Below, in pieces: positions 44,643-53,622 of a stretch of DNA of 64,000 nt; position 1 is the stretch's first letter; every line of letters begins with the position of its first letter. The position numbers and the translations under genes were made by a program. This DNA is from Pseudanabaena galeata CCNP1313 (GTDB taxonomy: Bacteria > Cyanobacteriota > Cyanobacteriia > Pseudanabaenales > Pseudanabaenaceae), in contig NZ_CP112877.1 in NCBI RefSeq assembly GCF_029910235.1, positions 62,001-126,000 of the forward strand. The letters are read 5' to 3'. Under the pieces are notes generated by a model. That model ran no database searches. It was not told the origin of the DNA and saw only the letters and a program-made list of their open reading frames with translations.

Positions 44643-45794
44643 TTACTTAACCTTTGTATTTGAAATTAGCAGATCTAATGCATGTCCTGTTGCTTGCATA
44701 TTTTCGGCTGGGATGATGGCTTGCTGCTTATTTTTTTTGGGTTTCGGCTGCCTTGGTTTCATCTGGTTGCGATCGCTGTTCTCAATCCTGCCTCGCTTCC
44801 TGATTTCATATCCATGTCTAATTAATACAGCTCGAACCGTGGAATCGCTCAGTCCAAAGACTGCGCCCACTTCGTCTAGGCTCATCGGTTTGCTATATAG
44901 CTCCCAATATTTCTGGGCGATCGCTTGTTCTTCTTTGAATGCGGCGGCTTTTTCTCTGCGGGCTACTTCGGAAATATCGATCCCTGCTTGGACAATTACC
45001 CGTTCTATGGTCTTACCTGACAGGTCAAATAGCTTACCCACTTCCTCAAAGTCTAACCCGCCTTCATTTACCAGTTGCCAATATTCTTTGGCACGGTTGT
45101 AGTTTTTGAGGCGCTTGAGCTTTTGGTTATCTTCACGTCTCTGCCTGATTCGCATCAAGATCTGGCGGCGTTCTTTTTGCTTTGGCGTAAGCTTTGGTGT
45201 GGGTAAGCCTGCTATGCCTCCCAATTTGTGTTTTAGCTTAAAGGTGGGACGATTTTTAGAGTCTACGCTTTGCCTGATTGGGTAGCCATTGCGCTTTAGT
45301 TCCCGCAGGATAATCGGGTGGGATACTCCAAATAGTTCTGCGGTTTCTCTTAGGCTTAGGTGGTGATCGTTATAGGCTTTGTGATACTGGGCGGCGCGAT
45401 TGGCGGAGGTGACTAAATCTATCCCTCGGCGGATGGGGATGCTATGCTTTTCTAGGACTTGGTTGAGAGTCCTAGCTGAGATATTGAGCTTCTGGACTAC
45501 GGCTGTCCTCGTTACTCCTGTTTGGTATAAGGCGATCGCCTGTTCTTCTTTTGACATCCTTGTATGGCTCAGACGAGCGTGCTTTGGTCTAAATTCACTA
45601 AACCCTGATGCGACCATCGCGTTATATACCGTCGAAACTGATACCTGATAGTGTTTTGCTATGTCTCGAATCGGGTAGTTTGATTCTTTGTACAGCCGAA
45701 TATACTCAGATACATCGGGCATAACTCTAGGAGCCTTCACCTTTGAAGTCTTTGTTTTTAGGCTTTTCTCCTTGTCTGCTTTTTGCTTTTTCAT
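44643..45794 (-). CDS. Basic protein with five helix-turn-helix units
   Basis: A 383-residue, strongly basic protein with about five similar HTH units: residues ~28-66 (YPIRDIAKHYQVSVSTVYNA), ~82-120 (TRTAVVQKLNISARTLNQVL), ~138-178 (LSLRETAELFGVSHPIILREL), ~240-275 (LDFEEVGKLFDLSGKTIERV) and ~295-335 (MSLDEVGAVFGLSDSTVRAVL). Such an array could contact a long or repeated DNA site. It is divergent from the replication gene across 279 bp, so a copy-control, partition or origin-binding role is plausible but unproven. I know of no named family. Confidence 0.65.
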   Translation of the reverse strand: MKKQKADKEKSLKTKTSKVKAPRVMPDVSEYIRLYKESNYPIRDIAKHYQVSVSTVYNAMVASGFSEFRPKHARLSHTRMSKEEQAIALYQTGVTRTAVVQKLNISARTLNQVLEKHSIPIRRGIDLVTSANRAAQYHKAYNDHHLSLRETAELFGVSHPIILRELKRNGYPIRQSVDSKNRPTFKLKHKLGGIAGLPTPKLTPKQKERRQILMRIRQRREDNQKLKRLKNYNRAKEYWQLVNEGGLDFEEVGKLFDLSGKTIERVIVQAGIDISEVARREKAAAFKEEQAIAQKYWELYSKPMSLDEVGAVFGLSDSTVRAVLIRHGYEIRKRGRIENSDRNQMKPRQPKPKKNKQQAIIPAENMQATGHALDLLISNTKVK

Positions 45795-46073
45795 GAACTA
45801 GCTCCCAATATTCAAGTGCGTTTTTGATGGTTTACGATATCTGTATGTCGAAAATATATATAAAAGGGTAGAGTTTGGTAAAAGTATTCCCAATAATTAG
45901 GTTTTTCTACTATGCTTTATTAAATTAATTTCTCCTGAAACAACACAGATCCTCACCTACATTTTGAAATTATCCTCCTATCGGATGTTGCAACCGAGCA
46001 TATTTCTTGTGTCATAAAACGTTAAATTTAATGTTTTGTACCAAAATCGTAGTTTTTTTATTTAATATTAAAG
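45795..46073. other. Divergent intergenic region before the replication gene
   Basis: An AT-rich 279-bp gap between the multi-HTH gene and the replication protein, a natural candidate for the replication origin and both promoters. I see no clear iterons beyond short AT-rich words such as TTAAATTTAA. Confidence 0.35.
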
Positions 46074-49000
46074 ATGAAATCAACAACTTTAGATCTACGT
46101 TCTTTCTCGGATTTAGTTTGCCGTGAATGGATTGATGGCAGTGCGATCGAGCCTGAACTTTTTACTTATAATGTAGAAATTATAGCAGATGAAATTATTG
46201 AAAGTGGGGGTGAAGTCAGCTACCCAATTCATGAGGCTCTGAATTGGAATCCTGCTAAGTGGCGTACTGTCTGGCAATCTGGGAAACAACAGCGTCCAGA
46301 GCTGTTTGGAGCGCTCATTCATTCTTGGAATCCCATTCTCGAAAAGCCTGAAGTGTTCCAAGTCAAGCTTAGCAACCCTCTAATCGATCACAAAAAGGGG
46401 AAACCCCGTAAGTATGAGAATCCTGCTAAACGCGGACAGGTTGGTGGTTTTGCTTTAGTTCCTCAATCAATTTGGCAAAAGGTAGCCGATCGCTATGGGC
46501 TTGAGGTTGATTTCGCGGATTTACCTGATGCTGTTAATTTTTGGGCTTGGGTAGCTGCCCATCCTGAAATTCCGATCTTCATCTGTGAGGGTATGAAAAA
46601 GGCTTGCTGCTTGTTATCTCAGGGTTATGTGGCGATCGCTTTAAGTGGGATTACGATGGGACGGATACAGGGGGCAGATGGCAAGTTAGCTTTGCAACCC
46701 TATCTGGCTATGTTTGCTACTCCCAAGCGTCAGGTCTGCTTCTGCTTTGATGCCGAAACTAAGGAAAAAACTAAGCATGATGTTTTTCTTGCTACGGTCA
46801 AAACGGGCAAGCTATTTGCGGATGCGGATTGTCTCGTTAAAGTACTTGAGATTCCTTTGCTGGAAGGTACTGATAAAACTGGGGTTGATGATTTTATCGT
46901 TGAACGCGGTATTGATGCTTTTCATCAGGTCTACTTGGCGGCGATCTCCCTTAATACCTATGCTTGGGAACATCAACAAGATAGCCAGCTTACGTTTAAG
47001 CCTTCTAGAAATTTATCCATGGACGTTTTATTTCAATTAGATCGATATGAAATCCCCGATTACATTCCCAAGACTGGGATTGTGGCGCTGCAATCGGCTA
47101 AGGGGACTGGTAAGACTAAGGCGATTGCGGCGATCGTTGCGGGGACAGATAAATTGGCTTTGCTCGGTCATCGGGTCAGTTTGGTTCGCAATCTCTGTAA
47201 GGTGATGAATGCGGATTTCAAAGGCGATCTCGATATGGCTGATGGCCAGTTTATTACGGATTCGGCTTATTCTGCTCGTGTTGGAGCCTGCGTCGATAGC
47301 TTACTTGCTTTCGATCCCCGTCAATTTGTGGATTGCGATCTCGTCATTGATGAGGTGGAGCAAGTACTCAAACATTTGATTTCAGGTTCGACCTGTAATA
47401 AAGATGGCAAACGTTCTGCTCTGCTTGCCCGTTTGCATATTTTAGTAAAAGTCGCCAGACGGGTAATTGTCGCTGACGCGGATCTCTCAGATATTAGTTT
47501 GAACTATCTCCAAGCTTTGCGTGGTGATGGTTCTGATGTCTTTTTGATTAAGAATGAATTTCAACCCGAAGGCTATCCTACTCGATTCATTGTGGCAAAT
47601 AACGATGTGCCGATTATTCAGGAATTACTAGCAGATGTGACCAAAGGTCATCGGGTTTTTGTGGCGACGGATAGCAAGTCTAGTAGTAAGGCGATCGCTA
47701 AGTTGGTTGAGAAAATTAGGGCGATTCGTCCCAAGATTAGAGTCTTGCTTTTTAATTCTGATACCAGTGGCGGTCGGCACGAAACAGATTTTATGAGCAA
47801 TATCAATAAGCGGGTATTCAACTACGATGTGATCATTGCCACGCCTTCGATGAGTACGGGTGTTTCGATTGAGGTCAAGCGCTTTCATAAGGTCTATGGT
47901 TTGTTCTATGGTACGGTCACGGATGCAGATGCAAGTCAGGCTTTGTCGCGGGTCAGAGATAATGTCCCCCGCACGGTTTGGTGTGCCGAACGTGGGATTA
48001 ATTTCTGCAAAATTGATCGCTCTTCTTCGCCGATTCATCTCAAAAACACTCTCAGGAATCGCTGGGATCGCGAGGTTAGTCTCATTCGGGCGGGCTTAGG
48101 CGATTCTTTACGGCCTATTGCAGATCATGCATCTCTAGACAATCCTCACATCGATCTTTGGGCAAGTGTTGAAGCGAGAACCAATGCGGCGATGTGGGCT
48201 TTACGGGACTATTTGCTTGAGCGCCTTGTGTTTGAGGGCAATCAGGTTACGGTCGTGACCATCGGTAATGATGATTCTGGCAAGTCGATTAAGGAGGCTC
48301 TAGCTCAGACAAGGCAAGAGCGTTACCAAGCTGTCTCTAGCGCAAAAATCCTATCTCCCTCTGAACAGAAAAAATTAATCTCAAATGAGTCTCAGTCGTA
48401 TCAAGATGTTTTGGATCTAGAAAAAACTGCGATCGCTAAGTTTTATTGTCTTGATACTGTATCTCCCGAACTGGTGGAATACGATCGCGAGGGGCAACGT
48501 CGCTCGGAGATTCTCAAATTGGAGGCTTTGTTTCAGTCAGATCTTGCCATTGATGCTGATGTTCGTGCTTTTGATCGTCAAGCTAAGTTTGGTATGGGTA
48601 TTTTCCTGCCAGATCAGCCTTGTCATGAATTGGGACGCTATATCAGATCGGGTTTAGGTTTGAAGGAGTTACTGAATCCTGATGTTCAATACACTGATTC
48701 AGATCTGGAAAACTTGGGTAGTCTTTGTCGGCAATTTGCTACGGACATCAAAAGATACTTGGGCTTCAATGTCCCTCAAGATGCTACCAATATTTGGATT
48801 TTTCGCATTCTCTGCAATCAGCTTGGGGTCAAAATCTGTTCTAAGCGCATTCATGGCGATGAGGGCATGATTAATGTTTGTTGGCTTGATGCTGATGCTT
48901 GGCAACAGTTACAGGCGATTCTCGAAAGACGCTCCGTCTCTCGGCAACAGGTGACGACTGCTCAGCCCGTTTCTTGCGATCGCCCCCCCCTTATAACAAA

Positions 49001-49211
49001 TGATTGTGAGGGGGCGATCGCTAACTGTCAGTTTGCGGTTTGGACTAGGCTGCTTGCCAGAGTCGCTTATCTGCGCCATTTACTGACATCGGATATTTCC
49101 TCTAAGCATCCTCTCTATAAGCTCCAAAACCATTTATCAGTCCTATTTTTCAATATCCAAGTCATGTTCACTCAAAGATTATTCTTGACTTGCTCTCACG
49201 TTATCCCGTAA
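46074..49211 (+). CDS. Plasmid replication protein, CyRepA1 family
   Basis: A 1045-residue protein of the large cyanobacterial plasmid replication family. The front has a Toprim-like DUF3854 region (PIFICEGMKKACCLLSQGYVAIAL, then QVCFCFDAET and TGVDDFIVERG). The helicase part has Walker A ALQSAKGTGKTKAIAA (about 337-352), Walker B LVIDEVEQVLKH (about 424), HRVFVATDSKSSSKA, ATPSMSTGVSIEV and the arginine-finger segment DASQALSRVRDNVPR (about 618-632). It is expected to open and prime a plasmid origin. A HIP1-flanked inverted repeat sits near the 3' end, and the last 70 residues look less conserved, so the tail may be altered. Confidence 0.85.
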   Translation: MKSTTLDLRSFSDLVCREWIDGSAIEPELFTYNVEIIADEIIESGGEVSYPIHEALNWNPAKWRTVWQSGKQQRPELFGALIHSWNPILEKPEVFQVKLSNPLIDHKKGKPRKYENPAKRGQVGGFALVPQSIWQKVADRYGLEVDFADLPDAVNFWAWVAAHPEIPIFICEGMKKACCLLSQGYVAIALSGITMGRIQGADGKLALQPYLAMFATPKRQVCFCFDAETKEKTKHDVFLATVKTGKLFADADCLVKVLEIPLLEGTDKTGVDDFIVERGIDAFHQVYLAAISLNTYAWEHQQDSQLTFKPSRNLSMDVLFQLDRYEIPDYIPKTGIVALQSAKGTGKTKAIAAIVAGTDKLALLGHRVSLVRNLCKVMNADFKGDLDMADGQFITDSAYSARVGACVDSLLAFDPRQFVDCDLVIDEVEQVLKHLISGSTCNKDGKRSALLARLHILVKVARRVIVADADLSDISLNYLQALRGDGSDVFLIKNEFQPEGYPTRFIVANNDVPIIQELLADVTKGHRVFVATDSKSSSKAIAKLVEKIRAIRPKIRVLLFNSDTSGGRHETDFMSNINKRVFNYDVIIATPSMSTGVSIEVKRFHKVYGLFYGTVTDADASQALSRVRDNVPRTVWCAERGINFCKIDRSSSPIHLKNTLRNRWDREVSLIRAGLGDSLRPIADHASLDNPHIDLWASVEARTNAAMWALRDYLLERLVFEGNQVTVVTIGNDDSGKSIKEALAQTRQERYQAVSSAKILSPSEQKKLISNESQSYQDVLDLEKTAIAKFYCLDTVSPELVEYDREGQRRSEILKLEALFQSDLAIDADVRAFDRQAKFGMGIFLPDQPCHELGRYIRSGLGLKELLNPDVQYTDSDLENLGSLCRQFATDIKRYLGFNVPQDATNIWIFRILCNQLGVKICSKRIHGDEGMINVCWLDADAWQQLQAILERRSVSRQQVTTAQPVSCDRPPLITNDCEGAIANCQFAVWTRLLARVAYLRHLLTSDISSKHPLYKLQNHLSVLFFNIQVMFTQRLFLTCSHVIP
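48976..49021. repeat. HIP1-ended inverted repeat inside the replication gene
   Basis: GCGATCGCCCCC (48976-48987, within a run of eight C) and GGGGGCGATCGC (49010-49021) form 12-bp arms around 22 bp. The sequence is read through in frame. The C8 run is prone to slippage. Confidence 0.8.
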
Positions 49212-49347
49212 TTTCGTAATTATCGAGTAACTCAGATGTTTCTGTGTAAAGCTATCATATAAAAATCAGTCATTTTCGGGGGCGATATCATCTCTATGGT
49301 TTGAGGTGGGGCAATCCTTGTTTACAAATTTTATGATGGAGTCCTAT

Positions 49348-49989
49348 ATGGGTACATTGACCGATATTTTCGTTGCTCAAAAAGAGCAACGATTTGATTT
49401 TCTGCGTGAAAACTTTCCTCGGATTTTTTATAAGTATCATCAAGAGCGATTTGCTATTCAGCAAATGCAATTAAAACCTTTTACTACCTTTCTTGACTCT
49501 CAGCTTTCTAAGCCTATCGATATCAATGTCACGGCTCAATTTATCAAGAAACATCGCGCTGATGCTCAATCTTTCGTCTCTACTGCTATTAGCGAAGTCG
49601 GTAAGTTTAACAATATTCAACTTTTGGGTGGGGTTGCTCCTCGTTCAGCTAATCTTGTACGGGATTTATTCGCTGATGAAGATTCCTTGATCGCTAGTAT
49701 CAGCCAAGATATTGTCATCGAAGTTATTGATTTCCTCTGCTCAGATCCTCACTATCCAATGCTTTGCGATATCTGCTTCCCCTGTACTAGTCAAGTGATT
49801 GTGGCGGCTCGTAAAAACCGAATTCCTTTATCAGTAAGAGTAATCAAACCTCCTCTAACTTTCAAATTCAATCGCCATCGCATCATTGCTTGCGCTAACT
49901 GGGATGTTCTTGTGCAATATGCTAGTGCTGATGTTGTCCTCAAGCTATGTAGTATTCCTTGGTTAGATGAAATTCCTTGCTTTGGCTAG
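49348..49989 (+). CDS. Hypothetical protein, plasmid-associated
   Basis: A 213-residue soluble protein with no recognised family: a charged helical start (TLTDIFVAQKEQRFDFLREN), FVSTAISEVGKFNNIQLLGG in the middle, and a cysteine-containing stretch LCDICFPC near residue 145. The ATG at 49348 is preferred because GATGGAG lies just upstream as a ribosome-binding site; GTG 49306 and ATG 49333 are alternatives. It lies between the replication gene and a strong hairpin. Confidence 0.5.
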   Translation: MGTLTDIFVAQKEQRFDFLRENFPRIFYKYHQERFAIQQMQLKPFTTFLDSQLSKPIDINVTAQFIKKHRADAQSFVSTAISEVGKFNNIQLLGGVAPRSANLVRDLFADEDSLIASISQDIVIEVIDFLCSDPHYPMLCDICFPCTSQVIVAARKNRIPLSVRVIKPPLTFKFNRHRIIACANWDVLVQYASADVVLKLCSIPWLDEIPCFG

Positions 49990-50016
49990 ATTGGCTATAG
50001 TCCTGAATAGCAAAGG

Positions 50017-50041
50017 ATCTGCGGCGCTTCGCGCCGCAGAT
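50017..50041. terminator. GC-rich hairpin after the 49348 gene
   Basis: A perfect 11-bp stem ATCTGCGGCGC with a TTC loop, 28 bp after the stop. It has only a weak T-tract but a very stable stem. A similar GCGGCGC-atc-GCGCCGC hairpin occurs at 59275. Confidence 0.65.
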
Positions 50042-50110
50042 TGCTTCTTGAGTTTTAGTCTGTACTAGCTATCTCTTGCTTTCCTATACCAGATTGGCTC
50101 ACCTATGAAA

Positions 50111-50166
50111 GAAATAAGCAGTCCGCACTGCTCTTGTTGATCTGATTAGTTCGGACTGCTTATTTC
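50111..50166 (-). terminator. Terminator of the PRTRC operon
   Basis: A 15-bp perfect stem (GAAATAAGCAGTCCG and complement) with a 26-nt loop, ending just at the ThiF stop codon, followed on the minus strand by TTTCTTTC. Confidence 0.65.
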
Positions 50167-50167
50167 T

Positions 50168-51004
50168 CTATTGGGGCTTCGCTCTTAGGTATTGTTTGGG
50201 CTTGCCAATCACTGCTGCTACTTCTTCATGGGTGTTGAATCTAGACCATGCACTGCCATGTTTGCAGTTTACATAGGTAGCAAAACGGGTCAGGGTTCCG
50301 CTTAGTAAGCGTAGTAGCATGTCCAATGCTTCATCAGCGATACGGTGATTGATCGACATCGACTGAGCATTGGCGATCGCTGATTCTTCGCAGGAGAGGA
50401 CTTTCTCAATTGACGCTTGATTCACCAGTAGATCTGGATGTTGCAATGCTGGTGATGGCAGGGCTGTACAAAATGTGGGTATATGAAAGGCTCCTTTCAT
50501 ACTTTCCACAGTGTCTCTAGATCCGAGTAGAACTTGTCCCGAATCATAATGATTGCCACAGTCCAACCAGAATGTTGTTTTTCCAGTGTCGAGAACTTTG
50601 GCAATTTCGGCTCTGGCTTCGGGATTGTCCACAGCTCCAATACAGATTGTCAGGTGTTTCCATCGTGACGTTGCCATGTCTGCTCTAAATGATGAAACTA
50701 TGGCGCTGATTTCGATGCCCCATTGCCATCCATACCTTGCGGCTAATACTGATGCTTTCGGTAGTTCAAGGTCGTTGGGAGTAAAGTTTTGGCGCGGTAT
50801 ATTCGTTGCTTCGACCCGATCTGGATCGATGAAAGTAACTGATACTTTTTTCCCGGCTTGTTTTTGTAAATAGGCGATGCGTGGCAAGTTCACGGCTAAC
50901 CATCCGCCTGTGCCGCCACAGCCGATGAGAATTAGGTCTAGTTCTTCATAGGCTGGTAGCAGGATGGGGACGGCTTCGGCAAAGGGTAATGATAGGTTTG
51001 ACAT
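50168..51004 (-). CDS. PRTRC system ThiF family protein (E1-like)
   Basis: A 278-residue E1/ThiF-type adenylating enzyme. The nucleotide motif is LILIGCGGTGGWLAVNLPR (about 25-43), followed by FIDPDRVEATNIPRQNF with the conserved Asp and Arg used in adenylation. Later FWLDCGNHYDSGQV and IPTFCTALPSP supply cysteines, one of which could accept a thioester. ThiF proteins activate the C-terminus of ubiquitin-like proteins. Its ATG overlaps the JAMM gene stop as TAATG, so it is the last gene of the overlapping PRTRC unit. The target in PRTRC systems is unknown. Confidence 0.88.
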   Translation of the reverse strand: MSNLSLPFAEAVPILLPAYEELDLILIGCGGTGGWLAVNLPRIAYLQKQAGKKVSVTFIDPDRVEATNIPRQNFTPNDLELPKASVLAARYGWQWGIEISAIVSSFRADMATSRWKHLTICIGAVDNPEARAEIAKVLDTGKTTFWLDCGNHYDSGQVLLGSRDTVESMKGAFHIPTFCTALPSPALQHPDLLVNQASIEKVLSCEESAIANAQSMSINHRIADEALDMLLRLLSGTLTRFATYVNCKHGSAWSRFNTHEEVAAVIGKPKQYLRAKPQ

Positions 51005-51693
51005 TACCAATCCTCCACTAAGCAATCTGTTAATTGCGCTGGTAACTCCAAGATCCCTGTTGTTGCAGTTTCATAGAAATGACCGTAAATTCCTACTCGC
51101 ATCCTGATCTGTGGGTTGGAGAAGATTTCACCCAGCACTCCATAAATCCGAAAACCTGTCTCATCTCGATTATCTGTGTCTGAGAAGTAGGCTCTCATTC
51201 CATGATGGGAATGGATTTCGATAATCGCTTTGCTGTATGTGCTGTTCGCACTGTTATCTAATGGCTTACAGGATGTGGCTGTTTGCTCTTGCTCTGGAAT
51301 CGCGAGCTGCCAATTACCATTTTCAAAATATAGGTGAAATACAATTTCGACTGGACGATTATTAGTGTCGCAAGCAATGCGTGAGGCTTCGAGCATTTGC
51401 TCTACTAGCGTTACGGGGACTGCGGGGTATGTCATCTGTACAGATGCTGATATTGCCTTTAGTCCTTTGGCTTTGTAATACGACACTGGCGCGATCGCAG
51501 TCAATCCTTGCCTCTTTGCCCTGACAAATGTGCCATTACTGCCATACATATACTCATACATTGAGGTTGGGGCAATTTCAGGCAAGCTTTGATTTGTGGC
51601 GATGATGTGCTGAATTAACGGGGGATTCTGGGCGGATGGCAATACGGGATTTGTTGTGGCTACGTGCTTTTGGATATGTTCTAATAATTTCAT
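51004..51693 (-). CDS. PRTRC system protein A (JAMM/Mov34 metallopeptidase-like)
   Basis: A 229-residue protein whose C-terminal half is a JAB/MPN domain. The zinc motif is complete: HSHHGMRAYFSDTD fits H-x-H-x7-S-x2-D, with Glu candidates in EIVFHLYFENG upstream. Related enzymes cleave isopeptide bonds next to ubiquitin-like modifiers. The N-terminal 100 residues include a MYEYMYGSNGTFVRAKRQG segment typical of PRTRC A. Start and stop overlap neighbours by 4 and 1 bases. Confidence 0.85.
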   Translation of the reverse strand: MKLLEHIQKHVATTNPVLPSAQNPPLIQHIIATNQSLPEIAPTSMYEYMYGSNGTFVRAKRQGLTAIAPVSYYKAKGLKAISASVQMTYPAVPVTLVEQMLEASRIACDTNNRPVEIVFHLYFENGNWQLAIPEQEQTATSCKPLDNSANSTYSKAIIEIHSHHGMRAYFSDTDNRDETGFRIYGVLGEIFSNPQIRMRVGIYGHFYETATTGILELPAQLTDCLVEDW

Positions 51694-52397
51694 TGGTTGA
51701 TTACCATATTAATGGCTACCTTTACGGAACTGCCACATTGGACAAGATCGTTAATGGGGTAGCGGTTGGATTTCTGCAATTGGATCAGTTTTTCGCGGAT
51801 GTCTTCTGGATGGGTATTGGATTTGCTATCCACAAGATGATTGTTGAATGGTGCTGTCATGAACATCTCCCATGCTTTAGCTAGTCGCTCTATTCCTTCT
51901 GCATAGCTGCTGAGGTTATTCTCAGTTCCCATACAGATCCTGCCATCTCCATAGATATTTGGTAATGGCACATGGTAAATGGGCGCTTCGGCGGCAAAGG
52001 TTTTCTGCTTAGTTGCCCAGATATAGCAAGTGTCACCGCAAAGCATAAACACGATTCCCATCATTGGAATGGTCAGGGAAATCGGCTCTCCGCTTTGATT
52101 TAAGTTGATGAAGGTAAATGTCCGTTTTGCAGGTGGCATAAACTGCACATACCATTGTCCTTGCCGACAAATCCCCAATCGTTTTACTCCATTGGGTATC
52201 CATCCTGAGTCAATGCGTTCATGTTGAAAGGCGGCTCTCACTGTTTCAGGGGATAAGAACTTGTAAGTTTCTCGTTCCCTCTGCCGATATTGAAAGCAGT
52301 AATGTCCTCCTTTCAGAAATAGGAGTTTTGCCTCTGCTTCAATTAATGGATAGCCATCGGGCTTCAGGGCATCTTGGAGTGGGTCTAGGGTTAGCAT
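51690..52397 (-). CDS. PRTRC system protein B (E2-like)
   Basis: A 235-residue protein of the PRTRC B/prokaryotic E2-D family. The motif LPNIYGDGRICMG has the same spacing as the HPNIYxxGxICL active site of eukaryotic E2 ubiquitin-conjugating enzymes, with the catalytic Cys in place and the His of HPN replaced by Leu. It would carry the modifier as a thioester between ThiF and a target. The ATG at 52397 follows a good AGGAAAA ribosome-binding site and is preferred over TTG 52418. Its stop overlaps the next gene as ATGA. Confidence 0.85.
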   Translation of the reverse strand: MLTLDPLQDALKPDGYPLIEAEAKLLFLKGGHYCFQYRQRERETYKFLSPETVRAAFQHERIDSGWIPNGVKRLGICRQGQWYVQFMPPAKRTFTFINLNQSGEPISLTIPMMGIVFMLCGDTCYIWATKQKTFAAEAPIYHVPLPNIYGDGRICMGTENNLSSYAEGIERLAKAWEMFMTAPFNNHLVDSKSNTHPEDIREKLIQLQKSNRYPINDLVQCGSSVKVAINMVINQ

Positions 52398-52407
52398 TTC
52401 TTTTTCC

Positions 52408-53160
52408 TCATGCGGCAAGATAGTGGTTGTGTATTTTGGGATTTGGATCTTTACATTTGTTCCAGAGCTTGACCACTTTGATACAGTTGGCGGTGTCTTG
52501 ATCTAGCCATTCGATAAATTCTCGATACTTTTGCAAGATCGTTTGGGCTTCTGTGTATGCTTCTCTTAGGTTATCTATTACCTCTACTGTCCAATCAGCA
52601 TCTACGATGTCATTTTCATAGGAGATATCCAGCCATAGATTGCCTGTGGACTGGGTGAGCATGTCTATGGCTGTAGGTAAAAGGGTTATTTTTCCTCTCA
52701 CCTTTTTGACGGCTTGGCTTAATTTTTGGTAATTGATATAACTAACAGCATCTGGCAAGTCTTGTCCCAGTTCTCCCTCTAGGTCATTCCATGTATCGTT
52801 GTCTAATCCGTGGATCAGGCTCATCAAGAATTTCTCGGTTGCGCCTAAATCTTCAAAGTTATCGTAATACCATGAAGTACCAAGTGGCTCTACGGGAATA
52901 TAGGAGATACGTTCTGATTCTGCTAGCAATAATGGCAATGGGAAGAATTGCTCATCTAATAAGGTCAGAAATTCTAGCTCTTTCTCACTATAAGTTTCAA
53001 GGCTAGCAACTTTAACACTAGCTTTTGATTGTTGATATGTGTCAGGATAGTAATACTGATACAGTTGCAGCATTGTTGCCCTTTGCTGGATTGCTTCGAT
53101 GTATTCCACCGCTTTATCGGCAGTGCATGCTGCTAACCACTCGAATTTGGTTTTGTCCAT
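52408..53160 (-). CDS. Hypothetical protein within the PRTRC cassette
   Basis: A 250-residue acidic, mostly helical protein (FEWLAACTADKAVEYIEAIQQ at the start; CIKVVKLWNKCKDPN at the end). No family is recognised, and it does not clearly match the known PRTRC D, E or F proteins. Its place between the ubiquitin-like and E2-like genes with almost no gaps makes it a possible substrate, adaptor or E3-like partner; this is inference from position only. Confidence 0.6.
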   Translation of the reverse strand: MDKTKFEWLAACTADKAVEYIEAIQQRATMLQLYQYYYPDTYQQSKASVKVASLETYSEKELEFLTLLDEQFFPLPLLLAESERISYIPVEPLGTSWYYDNFEDLGATEKFLMSLIHGLDNDTWNDLEGELGQDLPDAVSYINYQKLSQAVKKVRGKITLLPTAIDMLTQSTGNLWLDISYENDIVDADWTVEVIDNLREAYTEAQTILQKYREFIEWLDQDTANCIKVVKLWNKCKDPNPKIHNHYLAA

Positions 53161-53161
53161 C

Positions 53162-53413
53162 TCAAAATCCTCGGATCGTCATCGGCGCTGCGATCGGGTT
53201 GGCTTTTTTCAGGTTGTCGATTGTCCTTTGAATGCATAGACTCTGTTTTTGTAATTCTTTGCTTGTTTCGTCAAAGTCCTCTAACCCGATTTCACTTAGC
53301 TCGATTAATTGAGTCCCTTGCTGTTGGTACTTTTCAATTTCCCAGAGTATCTCTAGCAAGGGATTGATTTCTTCGGGTACTTTCATCAAACTAGCGATCG
53401 CGGTCTCGCTCAT
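53162..53413 (-). CDS. Small hypothetical protein within the PRTRC cassette
   Basis: An 83-residue acidic, probably coiled-coil protein (LLEILWEIEKYQQQGTQLIE, then ETSKELQKQSLCIQRTIDNL). Its ATG overlaps the PRTRC C stop as ATGA. No family is known. Confidence 0.6.
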   Translation of the reverse strand: MSETAIASLMKVPEEINPLLEILWEIEKYQQQGTQLIELSEIGLEDFDETSKELQKQSLCIQRTIDNLKKANPIAAPMTIRGF

Positions 53414-53622
53414 ATTGCCCCTTTTGTCCCTGCGAGTTTACAGACATCCACGAGGATATCGCCGTTGGCTTGCACGGTTCTTTCAATTTTCGAGTTCTTG
53501 ATTCCTTCAAAATACAGGCTGAGCGTTGCTCTAATCTGTTCATCACTACTCCCGATTTCTGGTGGTACGGGAATCGTCTGTCCTTCAATCTTGATGTTAT
53601 AGTTCACTGCTGTTTCCCTCAT
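53410..53622 (-). CDS. PRTRC system protein C (ubiquitin-like)
   Basis: A 70-residue protein matching the PRTRC C/Prok_Ub pattern: NYNIKIEGQTIPVPPEIG, SDEQIRATLSLYF and a C-terminal AGTKGAI. The strand-helix-strand order fits a beta-grasp ubiquitin-like fold, with glycine close to the C-terminus (GTKG-AI) as a possible conjugation end, though not the last residue. It overlaps both neighbours by four bases. Confidence 0.8.
   Translation of the reverse strand: MRETAVNYNIKIEGQTIPVPPEIGSSDEQIRATLSLYFEGIKNSKIERTVQANGDILVDVCKLAGTKGAI

Noticed and set aside
45795-46073. Iterons at a plasmid origin
   Set aside because: Only short AT-rich words repeat; no convincing set of direct repeats was seen by eye.
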